DNA from: Candidatus Margulisiibacteriota bacterium
Lineage (GTDB): Bacteria > Margulisbacteria > Marinamargulisbacteria > DT-59
Length of the DNA: 7,872 nt
Direction: 5' to 3'
NCBI GenBank assembly: GCA_013215865.1
Contig: JABSQL010000445.1
Span: forward strand, 1-7,872
Below, piece after piece: positions 1-5,583 of this stretch (the stretch's first letter is position 1; each line of letters begins with the position of its first letter). The position numbers were made by a program, and so were the translations under genes. The notes below the pieces were generated by a model that saw nothing but the letters and a program-made list of their open reading frames with translations, had not been told where the DNA came from and ran no database searches.

Positions 1-350
1 CCCAATTTTGACTGTATGTTTAGCCATTTTTGAAAAGAGGGGGCCGATTCTTCAAATTGTTTGAAGTTGAGGTGTTCAAATATGAGTTTCTTGTGATCCG
101 TTCTTGTAGAACCTCTATTGGATATTGGGACTGTAGCAACTATGGGGAGCTCAAGCATCTTACAGGCGTACCCGATGATTTGACTATTTAGTGTGTTTGG
201 AATTTCAAGAATCTGGCCAAATAGCCTCAGTGAACACAGTTGTAAATAGACCCAAAGACGATAGCTTTTAGTGAATTTCTTAACAAAGATTTTATCGTTC
301 TGATCTAAAGACCAATCACGAACAATTTCATCTTCAGTTAACGTTTCCAT
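1..350 (-). CDS. tnpA: Tn3-family transposase TnpA, N-terminal 116 residues (cut by window edge)
   Basis: The reading frame starts at ATG (348-350) and stays open to the window edge. The first 116 residues match the N-terminal domain of Tn3-family transposases (DUF4158): the start METLTEDEIVRDW, a charged helix, then YLQLCSLRLFGQ (about 35-46) and later CKMLELP (about 63-69). The DDE catalytic domain would lie in the roughly 850 residues outside the window. The full protein binds the 38-bp terminal repeats and carries out replicative transposition to form a cointegrate, which the neighbouring resolvase then separates. The start lies 6 bp after the tnpR stop and has no clear Shine-Dalgarno sequence, so translation is probably coupled to tnpR. 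Family assignment is firm; whether the gene is complete cannot be told. Confidence 0.88.
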   Translation of the reverse strand, partial: METLTEDEIVRDWSLDQNDKIFVKKFTKSYRLWVYLQLCSLRLFGQILEIPNTLNSQIIGYACKMLELPIVATVPISNRGSTRTDHKKLIFEHLNFKQFEESAPSFQKWLNIQSKL

Positions 351-356
351 ATAGTG

Positions 357-905
357 TTAGACAGCTAATAGCCGATAGATTGTCGAGCGATTGACATGAA
401 AGGCATTGGCCAATTCTTGAATAGAGGCTCCATTATTTTTCATCTCTAAAATAAGTTTCTTCTGATCAGCCGCCAGTTTTTTAGGACGCCCAAATTGAAC
501 ACCTCGTTTTAATGCCCTCTTTCTGCCTACATCTGTTCGTTCACGAATAAGATCTCGTTCAAATTCGGCAATTCCTGCAAAAATGGTCATGATTATTTTT
601 CCTGCAGAGCTTGTTGTGTCAGCCCAAGGTTCTCCAAGTGAACAAAAATTGGCACTTTTTGCATTTAACTCATCCACAATATCTAGAAGGTGTCTTGTAG
701 AACGAGCAAGGCGATCCAATTTGCAAACGACTAATGTATCTCCTTTTCGTAAGTGCTTTAAAAGAGTCTGCAATTCAGGACGAGTAAAATCCGCTCCGGA
801 TTTTTTCTCTTGAACAATTTCTTCACACCCAGCTTCTGTCAGCTGTTGTATTTGTTGATCTAAATGTTGTTCTTGTGTCGAAACACGTGCATAGCCTATT
901 TTCAT
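357..905 (-). CDS. tnpR: Serine resolvase TnpR of the Tn3-family transposon
   Basis: A 182-residue small serine recombinase of normal length. The catalytic N-terminal domain carries GYARVST with nucleophile Ser9 and Arg7, then LDRLARS (63-69) with Arg65 and Arg68, and EFERDLIRER (114-123) with further active-site arginines. The C-terminal domain (about 145-182) is a Hin-type helix-turn-helix, ASIQELANAFHVNRSTIYRLL. All catalytic residues look present. The enzyme cuts both res sites of a transposition cointegrate through a Ser-DNA link and resolves it. The ATG is preceded by AGGT about 7 nt upstream. The gene lies between the dyad-rich region 915-1026, its likely res site and promoter, and tnpA 6 bp downstream. 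In related elements the resolvase also represses its own promoter by binding res. Confidence 0.93.
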   Translation of the reverse strand: MKIGYARVSTQEQHLDQQIQQLTEAGCEEIVQEKKSGADFTRPELQTLLKHLRKGDTLVVCKLDRLARSTRHLLDIVDELNAKSANFCSLGEPWADTTSSAGKIIMTIFAGIAEFERDLIRERTDVGRKRALKRGVQFGRPKKLAADQKKLILEMKNNGASIQELANAFHVNRSTIYRLLAV

Positions 906-1027
906 GGTTTACCTGTTGCAAAAGTTATGTCAAAATACATTAACTTATGCAACTAATATTTGCAACATGCTGTTAGGCAGAAACAGTTTTAGAAATGGTG
1001 AGGTTGCAAATGTATCAAGTTTTGCAT
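906..1027. promoter_or_regulatory. Putative res site and tnpR-tnpA promoter region
   Basis: Three dyads built on the hexamer GTTGCA/TGCAAC lie between the tnpR start and the terminal repeat. The first is GTTGCAAAAGTTATGT (915-930) facing ACATTAACTTATGCAAC (937-953). The next TTTGCAAC (959-966) follows closely, in the same orientation as TGCAAC at 948-953. The third pairs TGCAAA (1005-1010) with TTTGCA (1021-1026). A cluster of three dyads just upstream of tnpR is what a Tn3-family res site looks like, with subsite I being the crossover site. Which dyad is which subsite cannot be settled from sequence alone. Confidence 0.6.
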
Positions 1028-1038
1028 CACTCTTTTCT

Positions 1039-1076
1039 CAGACCGTTAAATCCCACAGCATTGGGCCTGATACCCC
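1039..1076 (-). repeat. Terminal inverted repeat of the Tn3-family transposon (tip at 1076)
   Basis: On the minus strand the tip reads GGGGTATCAGGCCCAATG and continues to about 1039. Tn3-family repeats are about 38 bp and begin GGGG, and this one lies at the expected place outside res. The exact inner boundary is assumed from the family length, because the partner repeat is outside the window. The five bases beyond the tip (AAATA, 1077-1081) would be one copy of the target duplication. Confidence 0.6.
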
Positions 1077-1081
1077 AAATA

Positions 1082-1248
1082 CAGACAGATAATAGTATTC
1101 ATTTGTCAAACTGTATGCTACGGACAAGTGGAAGATTAAGACGGAAAACACAATGCTATTCAAAATGTCCTGTCATGGTTGAACTCTCTTTGTTCTTATT
1201 GTTTTACAAGTATCTATATTGACTGTCTGTTATGATTTAGCATTCCCC
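1082..1248 (+). pseudogene. IS1-family transposase 3' remnant, copy 1
   Basis: Translation in the frame ending at 1222 gives GRLRRKTQCYSKCPVMVE followed by LSLFLLFYK. This matches the C-terminus of IS1-family InsB-type transposases (LARFRRKT-CYSK) and the second remnant at 5755-6006. Relative to that copy, about one codon is missing near 1120, and the position of the catalytic Glu in the IES motif is occupied by His. After the stop comes TTTAGCATTCCC (1236-1247). The second copy has the near-identical TTTTAGCAATCCC after its stop, so this probably marks the right end of the insertion sequence. The 5' part is absent because the Tn3 tip lies at 1076. Not functional. Confidence 0.75.
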
Positions 1249-1312
1249 TATTTTACACTGCCCACGAATCTCAGCTTAAATCCTTATAGCAATCTGGGTC
1301 TTTCATGTACAG

Positions 1313-1552
1313 TTAGCAGAGGGCAGCAACTCGCCTTTCCAATTCGTCAAAATCATCACCAGATGTTGTTCCATCTTCCTCTTTAAATTTTGGATTACCG
1401 TACTGTTTAAGAAATTTTTCTTCATTAAATGCATCGCCAGCATTCTCAAATTTCTCATATTCTTCTGATGAACATGTTGATGAACATGTATAAGATTCGT
1501 CAGATGGTCTGGATTTAGAGGGCGAGTTGATACCCTCAATTTTTCGTTTTTT
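1313..1552 (-). pseudogene. In-frame C-terminal extension of the MORN gene, after a TAA, with a MIM1-like end
   Basis: Directly after the TAA that ends the MORN reading frame, the same frame is open for 79 more codons to TAA at 1313-1315. The peptide starts with basic residues (KKRKIE), runs through a Ser/Thr/Cys-rich stretch (YTCSSTCSSEE) and an acidic part, and ends with DDFDELERRVAALC. Its composition resembles a real acidic protein tail, unlike the two other minus-strand frames here. No start codon with a ribosome site lies near its beginning, so it is most likely the original C-terminus of the MORN protein, cut off by a nonsense change; readthrough is the other option. The last 12 residues resemble the MIM1 peptide of the ESCRT protein IST1. 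Confidence 0.6.
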
Positions 1553-2890
1553 TTAAATTGCCTTTTTGGCCATATTTTCGGCAACTTTACAATCTTCTTG
1601 AGCTTTTTCACTGTATGATTTAGCCAATAATTTAGCAAATAATTTAACCAATAATTTAGCCAATAATTGAGATGGTTTATTATAACGAGTACTTTCAATT
1701 TGTTTACCATCTTTCCATTTTCCTTGAAAACTTTTCCTATAGTAATTCTTACTCAATTTACTCGTATTTTCTAAATCTCCATTTTTCACACGTCTTTTAT
1801 GACCGATAAAAACCGCATGGCCATGAAGTTTACCTTTTGCCCATTGACCAGATCGGAACCTATAATATTTTTTATTGGTACCATTTTTTTCGGAACGACA
1901 CACACTAAGTAAAATACCAAGTCCAGATTTTTTCCCATGAATCCATTGTCCCCCATATTCCATAACAAGTTTGTTATAAGCATCTCTTCTGGTGAATACA
2001 CCATGTCCCTGCCTTTTTCCTTCTTCAAATTCACCCTTATATGTTTTAGTACCTCCATCAGAGGAAATATCTACAAAAACTCCTAAACCATGCTTTTCTC
2101 CGTATCTAAATTGTCCAGTATAAACAGATCCGTTAAAATAATTGGCCTCTCCATTCCCCCAGGGTTTACCATTATAGAGCATGCCTGTGTATGAATTCAT
2201 GTTGAGGCTAGGAATTCTGAAACCCTTAACAGAATGACAGCCGTTTAAATCATTCGTATTGACGGGTATATCATGAGTAATATCAGGTTCCCTTAATAAG
2301 GTGCCGTTGCTATTTAACTGGGATGATTTTGCGCTAAGAGCTATACTGGCATGATAGCCAGCTGAAGAAGAAGCTTCCTCAGCAAACGATTCATAATAAT
2401 CATTTTGGCCTGGGATAATTTTTTCCTTCAAGTAACGATAAAGAATTCTTTCTGGACCTTTTCGGGATTTAAGTATGCTCACATGGGTCCCACTGACCAA
2501 CTTCTTGGCATTTCTTTCCCATTTCCCAGAATATATATCTTCTGAAATATCGCCATTTCCATAGGCTATAATTTTTAAATTACCATATCCTTCTTGTATC
2601 CCTGAGTTCCATTGTCCTTCGTAGCACTTTATTATGCGGGATTGTTTATCATACGTAGTGTGTATACCATGCCCATTCTTTATTCCGTTTTTAAACTCTC
2701 CATTATAAGTAGAATCGTCAGTATAATAAGCAGTTCCATTTTTAATGAGTAAACCATCAAGTACAACACCGGTAAACGACTTTATACCTAATTCTAGAAT
2801 TTCAATGTCTTGAACATATTTTTCGATTTGCAAGCAAGAAATATCCGGTGTAGATATTATTTTAAACTCTGAGACTGTTATTGTAATCAC
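1553..2890 (-). CDS. MORN-repeat protein, probable host-interaction protein (stop earlier than the original end)
   Basis: 445 residues with about nine MORN motifs (YxGxW/FxxGxxxGxGxx) in two blocks. The first holds YNGEFKNGIKNGHGI (62-76), YEGQWNSGIQEGYG (90-103) and YSGKW (120-124). The second holds YTGMLYNGKPWGNGEANY (234-251), YTGQFRYGEKHGLGVF (257-272), YKGEFEEGKRQGHGVF (284-299), YGGQW (312-316), SGQWAKGKLHGHAVF (347-361) and FQGKWKDGK (388-396). A MORN-free linker (about 145-230) lies between them. MORN repeats form extended beta-hairpin rods found in eukaryotic scaffold and membrane-associated proteins and in symbiont effectors; no enzymatic domain is seen. The C-terminus has (LLAK)4 (about 409-424). 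No signal peptide is visible. The GTG start overlaps AGGAG with no normal spacing, so the true start is uncertain. The same frame goes on for 79 codons after the TAA. Confidence 0.85.
   Translation of the reverse strand: MITITVSEFKIISTPDISCLQIEKYVQDIEILELGIKSFTGVVLDGLLIKNGTAYYTDDSTYNGEFKNGIKNGHGIHTTYDKQSRIIKCYEGQWNSGIQEGYGNLKIIAYGNGDISEDIYSGKWERNAKKLVSGTHVSILKSRKGPERILYRYLKEKIIPGQNDYYESFAEEASSSAGYHASIALSAKSSQLNSNGTLLREPDITHDIPVNTNDLNGCHSVKGFRIPSLNMNSYTGMLYNGKPWGNGEANYFNGSVYTGQFRYGEKHGLGVFVDISSDGGTKTYKGEFEEGKRQGHGVFTRRDAYNKLVMEYGGQWIHGKKSGLGILLSVCRSEKNGTNKKYYRFRSGQWAKGKLHGHAVFIGHKRRVKNGDLENTSKLSKNYYRKSFQGKWKDGKQIESTRYNKPSQLLAKLLVKLFAKLLAKSYSEKAQEDCKVAENMAKKAI
1619..1666 (-). repeat. Four tandem 12-bp units inside the MORN gene, encoding (LLAK)4
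   Basis: On the plus strand the units are TTTAGCCAATAA, TTTAGCAAATAA, TTTAACCAATAA and TTTAGCCAATAA, directly adjoining. In the minus-strand reading frame they give LLAK, LLVK, LFAK and LLAK. The 12-bp period keeps the frame, so copy number can change without breaking the gene. The encoded stretch has leucines and lysines in an amphipathic pattern, consistent with a coiled or membrane-facing helix. The units differ by only one or two bases, pointing to recent expansion. Confidence 0.9.
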
Positions 2891-3084
2891 TCCTCACACA
2901 CTTCTCTTTCAAAAGGATGAATGTTCGTGCATACTTATATATCGTGAAAATAAATAAAATATTTCACTAAAATGCATTTAAATTTTCTGTTTTATAGTAA
3001 CTGTCCACCCGGGCCATACTCAGAAAGGGGGGCTCTATAGAAGAAACAGTGGGTAAAGATGAGGGTAAATAAGTAGGAACGAAA
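2891..3084. other. Gap between MORN gene and dehydratase remnant, with an AT-rich dyad
   Basis: No gene is visible. It must hold the promoter of the MORN gene. On the minus strand ATATATAAG (about 2930-2945) could serve as part of a -10 region, but no good -35 fits. An imperfect dyad GTGAAAATA (2944-2952) / ATATTTCAC (2959-2967) lies beside it and could be an operator or simply AT-rich chance. The part from about 3000 onward is more G-rich (CCACCCGGGCC, AAAGGGGGG) and matches nothing recognised. It replaces the missing 5' end of the dehydratase gene, so a rearrangement joint lies near 3070. Confidence 0.35.
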
Positions 3085-3943
3085 GTGACAGTGAGATTGA
3101 AAGCAAGGGAAACAGGGAGCTTTAAACCTAGAGGAGCCTTGAATGCTATATTACTATTATCAAATCAAGAAAAGTCTCAAGGTGTTATTACAAGGTCTAG
3201 TGGTAATTTTGCCCAAGCTGTTTCATATGCTTCCAATAAATTAGGAGTAAAAGCAACTGTAGTAATGCCAACTACTGCCCCAAAAACAAAAGTAGACGGG
3301 ACCAAAAATTACGGTGCAACCGTTATCCAATTTGGAACTACGCATAAAGAAGGAACTGAAAAAGTTAATATTTTGGTTGGTAAAAATGGGTATACGCCTC
3401 TGCATCCATTTGATTTACCACCAGTTATCGCAGGACAAGGTACTATCGGACTAGAAATAATTGAGGTACTTCATAATATTGGAACCCTTATTTGCCCTGT
3501 TGGTGGGGGAGGGCTTCTCTCTGGGGTTTCTATTGCAATTAAAGACAGGGCCCCCTCTACTCAAATAATCGCTGCTGAACCAGAGAAAGCAGATGATTTT
3601 TTTCAATCTTTTTATAAAAAAGAGTTGCAAGAAATAAGCCCCCCTAAATCTATTGCAGATGGATTACTCGCAACAAAAGTGGGGAAACATAATTGGGAAA
3701 TTTTGAAAAATACAGTTGATGAAACTATTGTTGTTTCAGAAACCTCAATTTTAGAAGCAATGCATTTAACTGTGACTAATATGCAGGGGATGTCTATAGA
3801 ACCTTCTGGTGCCGTAAGTATTGCGGCATTGATCTCATTAGTAAGAAATAGAAAAATATGAAATTAAAGGGCCATTGGTATGCATTATAAGCGGTGGGAA
3901 TGTTGATAAAAGCCAGTACCCTCAAATATTTTCTAAATTATGA
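3085..3943 (+). pseudogene. Threonine dehydratase / serine racemase family, 5'-truncated and frameshifted
   Basis: Fold-type II PLP enzyme of the IlvA/serine racemase family. The PLP lysine is in GSFKPRGA (Lys14), followed by RSSGNFAQA (37-45), the phosphate-binding loop PVGGGGLLSG (138-147), IIAAEP (161-166) and IEPSGA (238-243). Family members have this lysine at about residue 55-62, so some 40 N-terminal residues are missing. The segment before the lysine is also about three residues short, and a stop lies in frame at 3070. The frame from GTG 3085 stops at 3861, but one base off it continues YEIKGPLVCIISGGNVD to TGA 3941-3943. That contains SGGN, the motif whose Ser contacts the PLP ring nitrogen. 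The shift maps to the A5 run at 3852-3856, where four A would restore the frame. Both ends are damaged, so it is probably inactive. Confidence 0.85.
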
Positions 3944-3961
3944 CGTTTGTCTGTCCTAATT

Positions 3962-4243
3962 TTAATGGAGTTTTAGCAAGGCAGCTTTACCAAAATCACC
4001 AATTTTAATACCAAGCTCTATTGCCTTACTACTGACCTTTACGATTTTTGCATTGAGCATTTCGTCAAAGTTTTTCACCCCAGTTACAATTGCTATGGAT
4101 TCATTCCATTTATTTGCTGCATCAATACTAAGATAGCCACAGCTCAAAAATCCTTTTGATCCCTGAATAATTAGAATATTTGTTTTTTCAGTTGGAATAG
4201 AAATAGATAAATATTTTTTATCGCCTATTTTTAGCTCATACAT
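3962..4243 (-). CDS. DUF1805 (YunC-like) family protein
   Basis: 93 residues, close to the usual length of about 100 for this family. The recognisable core is LLIIQG-like NILIIQGSKGFLSCGYL (22-38), then AIVTGVKNFDEMLNAKI (51-67) and a C-terminal IELGIKIGDFGKAAL (75-89). These are the positions conserved in DUF1805 proteins such as Bacillus YunC, whose biochemical role is not known to me. No signal peptide or membrane segment is seen. The ATG follows a weak AGTGG, with another ATG two codons in. The gene begins 24 bp after the stop of the truncated gene at 4268-4426, so both probably came from one operon. It looks intact, but its upstream promoter has been lost to the IS6 remnant, so expression is doubtful. 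Confidence 0.75.
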   Translation of the reverse strand: MYELKIGDKKYLSISIPTEKTNILIIQGSKGFLSCGYLSIDAANKWNESIAIVTGVKNFDEMLNAKIVKVSSKAIELGIKIGDFGKAALLKLH

Positions 4244-4267
4244 CCACTACATTTTATACTGAAACAA

Positions 4268-4426
4268 CTATTGATGCGACATTTCCCCTATTTTTATATC
4301 ATCTGGGTGTATACTGATGATCAATTTGTCTGTGATGGTTAGAAATTTTGAAGCTTCTATATAACTTTCAATAATCTCTTTAATTGCAGTGGTTCTATTT
4401 ATATTTGCGACTCGGCCATGGTTGGT
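4268..4426 (-). pseudogene. 3' end of an unidentified gene upstream of the DUF1805 gene
   Basis: An open minus-strand frame ending in TAG (4268-4270) reads NHGRVANINRTTAIKEII, then SYIEASKFLTITDKLI, then IHPDDIKIGEMSHQ. It has protein-like composition: an amphipathic helix followed by a beta-strand-like stretch. I do not recognise the family. It shares strand and close spacing (24 bp) with the DUF1805 gene, so it is likely its operon partner. The 5' part is gone: from about 4427 the plus strand encodes an IS6-family transposase end, so the gene was cut there by insertion and deletion. The exact break is uncertain by about 15 bp. Confidence 0.5.
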
Positions 4427-4633
4427 GCTAATAAGAGGGGGCTAAACACACGATTTCAGGAATTGAAATGGTTCATATGATCAGAAAAGGACAGCTCAAA
4501 AATAGTGACCCTAAACAGACATGTTACGGGCAATTTATGTCTTTATTAGCCGCCTAAAAGAGAGGGTGATTTTGCTCACTTACCGGCTTTTCTTGCGGAT
4601 TTATTGAGTCGCTTTTTTTAATGCGACAGAACC
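4427..4633 (+). mobile_element. IS6-family insertion sequence, right-end remnant
   Basis: The frame from 4447 to the stop TAA 4555-4557 encodes 36 residues: HTISGIEMVHMIRKGQLKNS, then DPKQTCYGQFMSLLAA. SGIE-x(4)-MIRKGQ is the C-terminal signature of IS6/IS240-type DDE transposases. The bases before it (from about 4427, ANKRGLNT in another frame) fit the same protein after a one-base shift. After the stop, 65 bp of tail lead to a terminal repeat ending at 4633. Only about 200 bp of an element normally near 800 bp remains; the catalytic domain and left end are missing, so it cannot move by itself. Confidence 0.85.
4622..4633 (-). repeat. Right terminal inverted repeat of the IS6-family remnant
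   Basis: The minus strand reads GGTTCTGTCGCA from 4633 inward, the tip form of IS6-family repeats (compare GGCACTGTTGCAAA in IS26). It lies at the expected distance after the transposase stop. Its outermost base is the third base of the toxin stop codon. No left partner was found in the window. Confidence 0.75.
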
Positions 4634-4911
4634 TAGATTCGCTTGTAAACACTGTGTTTTCCACTGTGTCCGCCTAAGTCTATCGCAAGGATGGTCAGCT
4701 TTTCTTCCCCATAATCCCACAAAATCCTCAAATCACCTGTAACAGAAGATGAAAAGCTGTCTTGGTACTTATGCGTTTTTAAAGAGGGATAGAAGGGGTC
4801 TTTTGAAATCAAGTCTAAGGCTTTTTCTATCTTGGCTTCAATCTTTTTGTCAGTTTTCGTGAGACGGTTAAATTGCTTCAGAAACCGTTTTGAAAATTCG
4901 ATGGAGTACAT
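4633..4911 (-). CDS. RelE/ParE-superfamily toxin (mRNA interferase type)
   Basis: 92 residues, the normal size for the family. The N-terminal helices run through KRFLKQFNRLTK (8-19) and a lysine-rich second helix, followed by DPFYPSLKTHKYQ (38-50). The strand core is SSVTGDLRILWDY (55-67) and the end is LTILAIDLGGHSGKHSVYK (72-90). PSLKTHK, GDLRI and a late xDLGxH are the landmarks of YafQ/RelE-like toxins, which cleave mRNA on the ribosome and are held inactive by a co-expressed antitoxin. The start lies 9 bp after the stop of the preceding gene, in the usual antitoxin-toxin order. The stop TAG is completed by the first base of the IS6 terminal repeat, so the C-terminus may be slightly altered. 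The catalytic residues retained are not certain. Confidence 0.82.
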   Translation of the reverse strand: MYSIEFSKRFLKQFNRLTKTDKKIEAKIEKALDLISKDPFYPSLKTHKYQDSFSSSVTGDLRILWDYGEEKLTILAIDLGGHSGKHSVYKRI

Positions 4912-4920
4912 ACATTTTTG

Positions 4921-5238
4921 TTATTGAGCAGACCTTAAAACTTCTCTCAATGCTTTCCTATTTCTAGGGTCTACGGCTTTGGTAAGCCGTCCATTTCTTT
5001 CGTCTTCTCTTGCTTCTTTGATTGCCGTCAAACCCTCTTCTGTTGGAATCATTATTGGCAAAGAGTCGAGTTTGTCTTGATGCTCTTTCATTTTTTGTTG
5101 AGTAAGAAAGTAATCCTCTTTTCTTTTTTGTGTGAAGGAAACGACAAGTTGAACTTCTTGCACAGGCAATTCTCCAAGCAATTTATTTTCTTGTCTTATG
5201 AGTATTTCTCTTCGTTTTTGTTGGTCTTTCACAATCAT
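4921..5238 (-). CDS. Probable antitoxin of the RelE/ParE-type toxin
   Basis: 105 residues from the ATG at 5236-5238, chosen over an ATG at 5301 because AGAAGGTGAT lies just before it and because the upstream DNA is a conserved non-coding module (5247-5327). The protein is highly charged and predicted mostly helical: KDQQKRREILIRQENKLLGE, a long KRKEDYFLTQQKMKEHQDKL helix, then LPIMIPTEEGLTAIKEARED and a basic end. It has no recognisable ribbon-helix-helix, AbrB or Phd motif, so the function rests on its position directly before the toxin and on its size. Such antitoxins usually bind the toxin through the C-terminal part and repress their own promoter. Alternative: an uncharacterised small protein cotranscribed with the toxin. 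Confidence 0.65.
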   Translation of the reverse strand: MIVKDQQKRREILIRQENKLLGELPVQEVQLVVSFTQKRKEDYFLTQQKMKEHQDKLDSLPIMIPTEEGLTAIKEAREDERNGRLTKAVDPRNRKALREVLRSAQ

Positions 5239-5246
5239 ATCACCTT

Positions 5247-5327
5247 CTATTGTACGGGATTTCTCGCTTTTAAGCAAAAGAATCCCTATTACTACATACA
5301 TACCCAGAACAAGCGAATTTTAAACAT
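5247..5327 (-). promoter_or_regulatory. Promoter module of the toxin-antitoxin operon (copy B of a duplicated region)
   Basis: On the minus strand TTGCTT (5272-5277), a 17-bp spacer and TACAAT (5249-5254) form a good sigma-70 promoter. The -10 box ends 10 bp before the antitoxin ATG, so the transcript would have an extremely short leader. The whole ~80-bp stretch, from TTTAAA to CCCGTACAATAG, recurs at 5671-5750. Blocks shared by both are TCTGGGTAT, TTTTGC-TAAAA and ATCCCGTACAATAG. The copies differ in downstream reading frame, which shows that the conservation is regulatory rather than coding. Confidence 0.65.
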
Positions 5328-5393
5328 TTCCTTACTTGTTATCACTACAAATAAAGAGATACAATGAGCATCAGGAGGTCGCAAGGTGACATA

Positions 5394-5583
5394 CAAGGTA
5401 GTCAAAAAGGTATGTTAAGGGGACGCTTCCAAACTTATCTGTTGATGATAACCGATTTGATTTAGTGCTGTCAGGACACTTTCTCTTCCTCTATTCAGAT
5501 CGATTAGATTTTAAATTTCATTGCGAATCTATATGTGAATTAATTCGTGTGTGTAGAAAGGAAGTTAGAATCTACCCATTAAT
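5394..5583 (+). pseudogene. Class I SAM-dependent methyltransferase fragment
   Basis: The frame after TAG at 5391-5393 or so reads RYVKGTLPNLSVDDNRFDLV, LSGHFLFLYSDRLDFKFH, then ESICELIRVCRKEVRIYPLI. This matches the stretch of class I methyltransferases with the acidic DxxFDLVLSxHFLFLYSDxLDxxFH signature followed by an RVxxEVRIYPL strand. The S-adenosylmethionine-binding glycine motif, which should precede it, is absent, and after EVRIYPLI the family similarity ends abruptly. The reading frame itself continues to 5637. No start with a ribosome site precedes it. It is therefore an internal gene fragment left by rearrangement, lying between the two copies of the duplicated promoter module. Confidence 0.65.

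Larger units (their letters stand above)
1..1076 (-). mobile_element. Tn3-family transposon, one end (Tn21-like layout), continues past the left edge
   Basis: Read from the outer tip on the minus strand, the order is a GGGG-starting terminal repeat, a stretch of dyads resembling res, a serine resolvase, and 6 bp later the start of a Tn3-type transposase. This order, with res next to the terminal repeat and tnpR and tnpA pointing the same way, is that of the Tn21 subgroup rather than of Tn3 itself. Both visible reading frames are open, so this is the least decayed mobile element here and could be intact. The other end and most of tnpA lie outside the window. It abuts an IS1-family remnant at the tip. 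Confidence 0.85.

Noticed and set aside
583..813. Plus-strand open frame antisense to tnpR
   Set aside because: It lies wholly inside the well-supported resolvase gene and shows no family features.
904..1092. Plus-strand open frame over the res region
   Set aside because: It spans the dyads and terminal repeat of the transposon and has no protein-like signature; the region is better explained as non-coding.
1553..1580. Programmed frameshift at AAAAAG or the A8 run to bypass the MORN stop
   Set aside because: A -1 shift reaches TGA within ten codons and a +1 shift enters the implausible frame. The A8 run lies mostly after the stop, so slippage there does not avoid it.
1303..1710. A 135-codon minus-strand frame overlapping the MORN gene end
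   Set aside because: It is the +1 frame of the MORN gene and tail. Its composition is odd (Asn, Leu, His-rich) and it arises from the LLAK repeat DNA, while the frame continuing the MORN gene gives a far more protein-like tail.
4560..4600. GTGA-TTTTGC-TCAC stem after the IS6 transposase stop as a terminator
   Set aside because: The stem is four pairs only and not followed by T residues.
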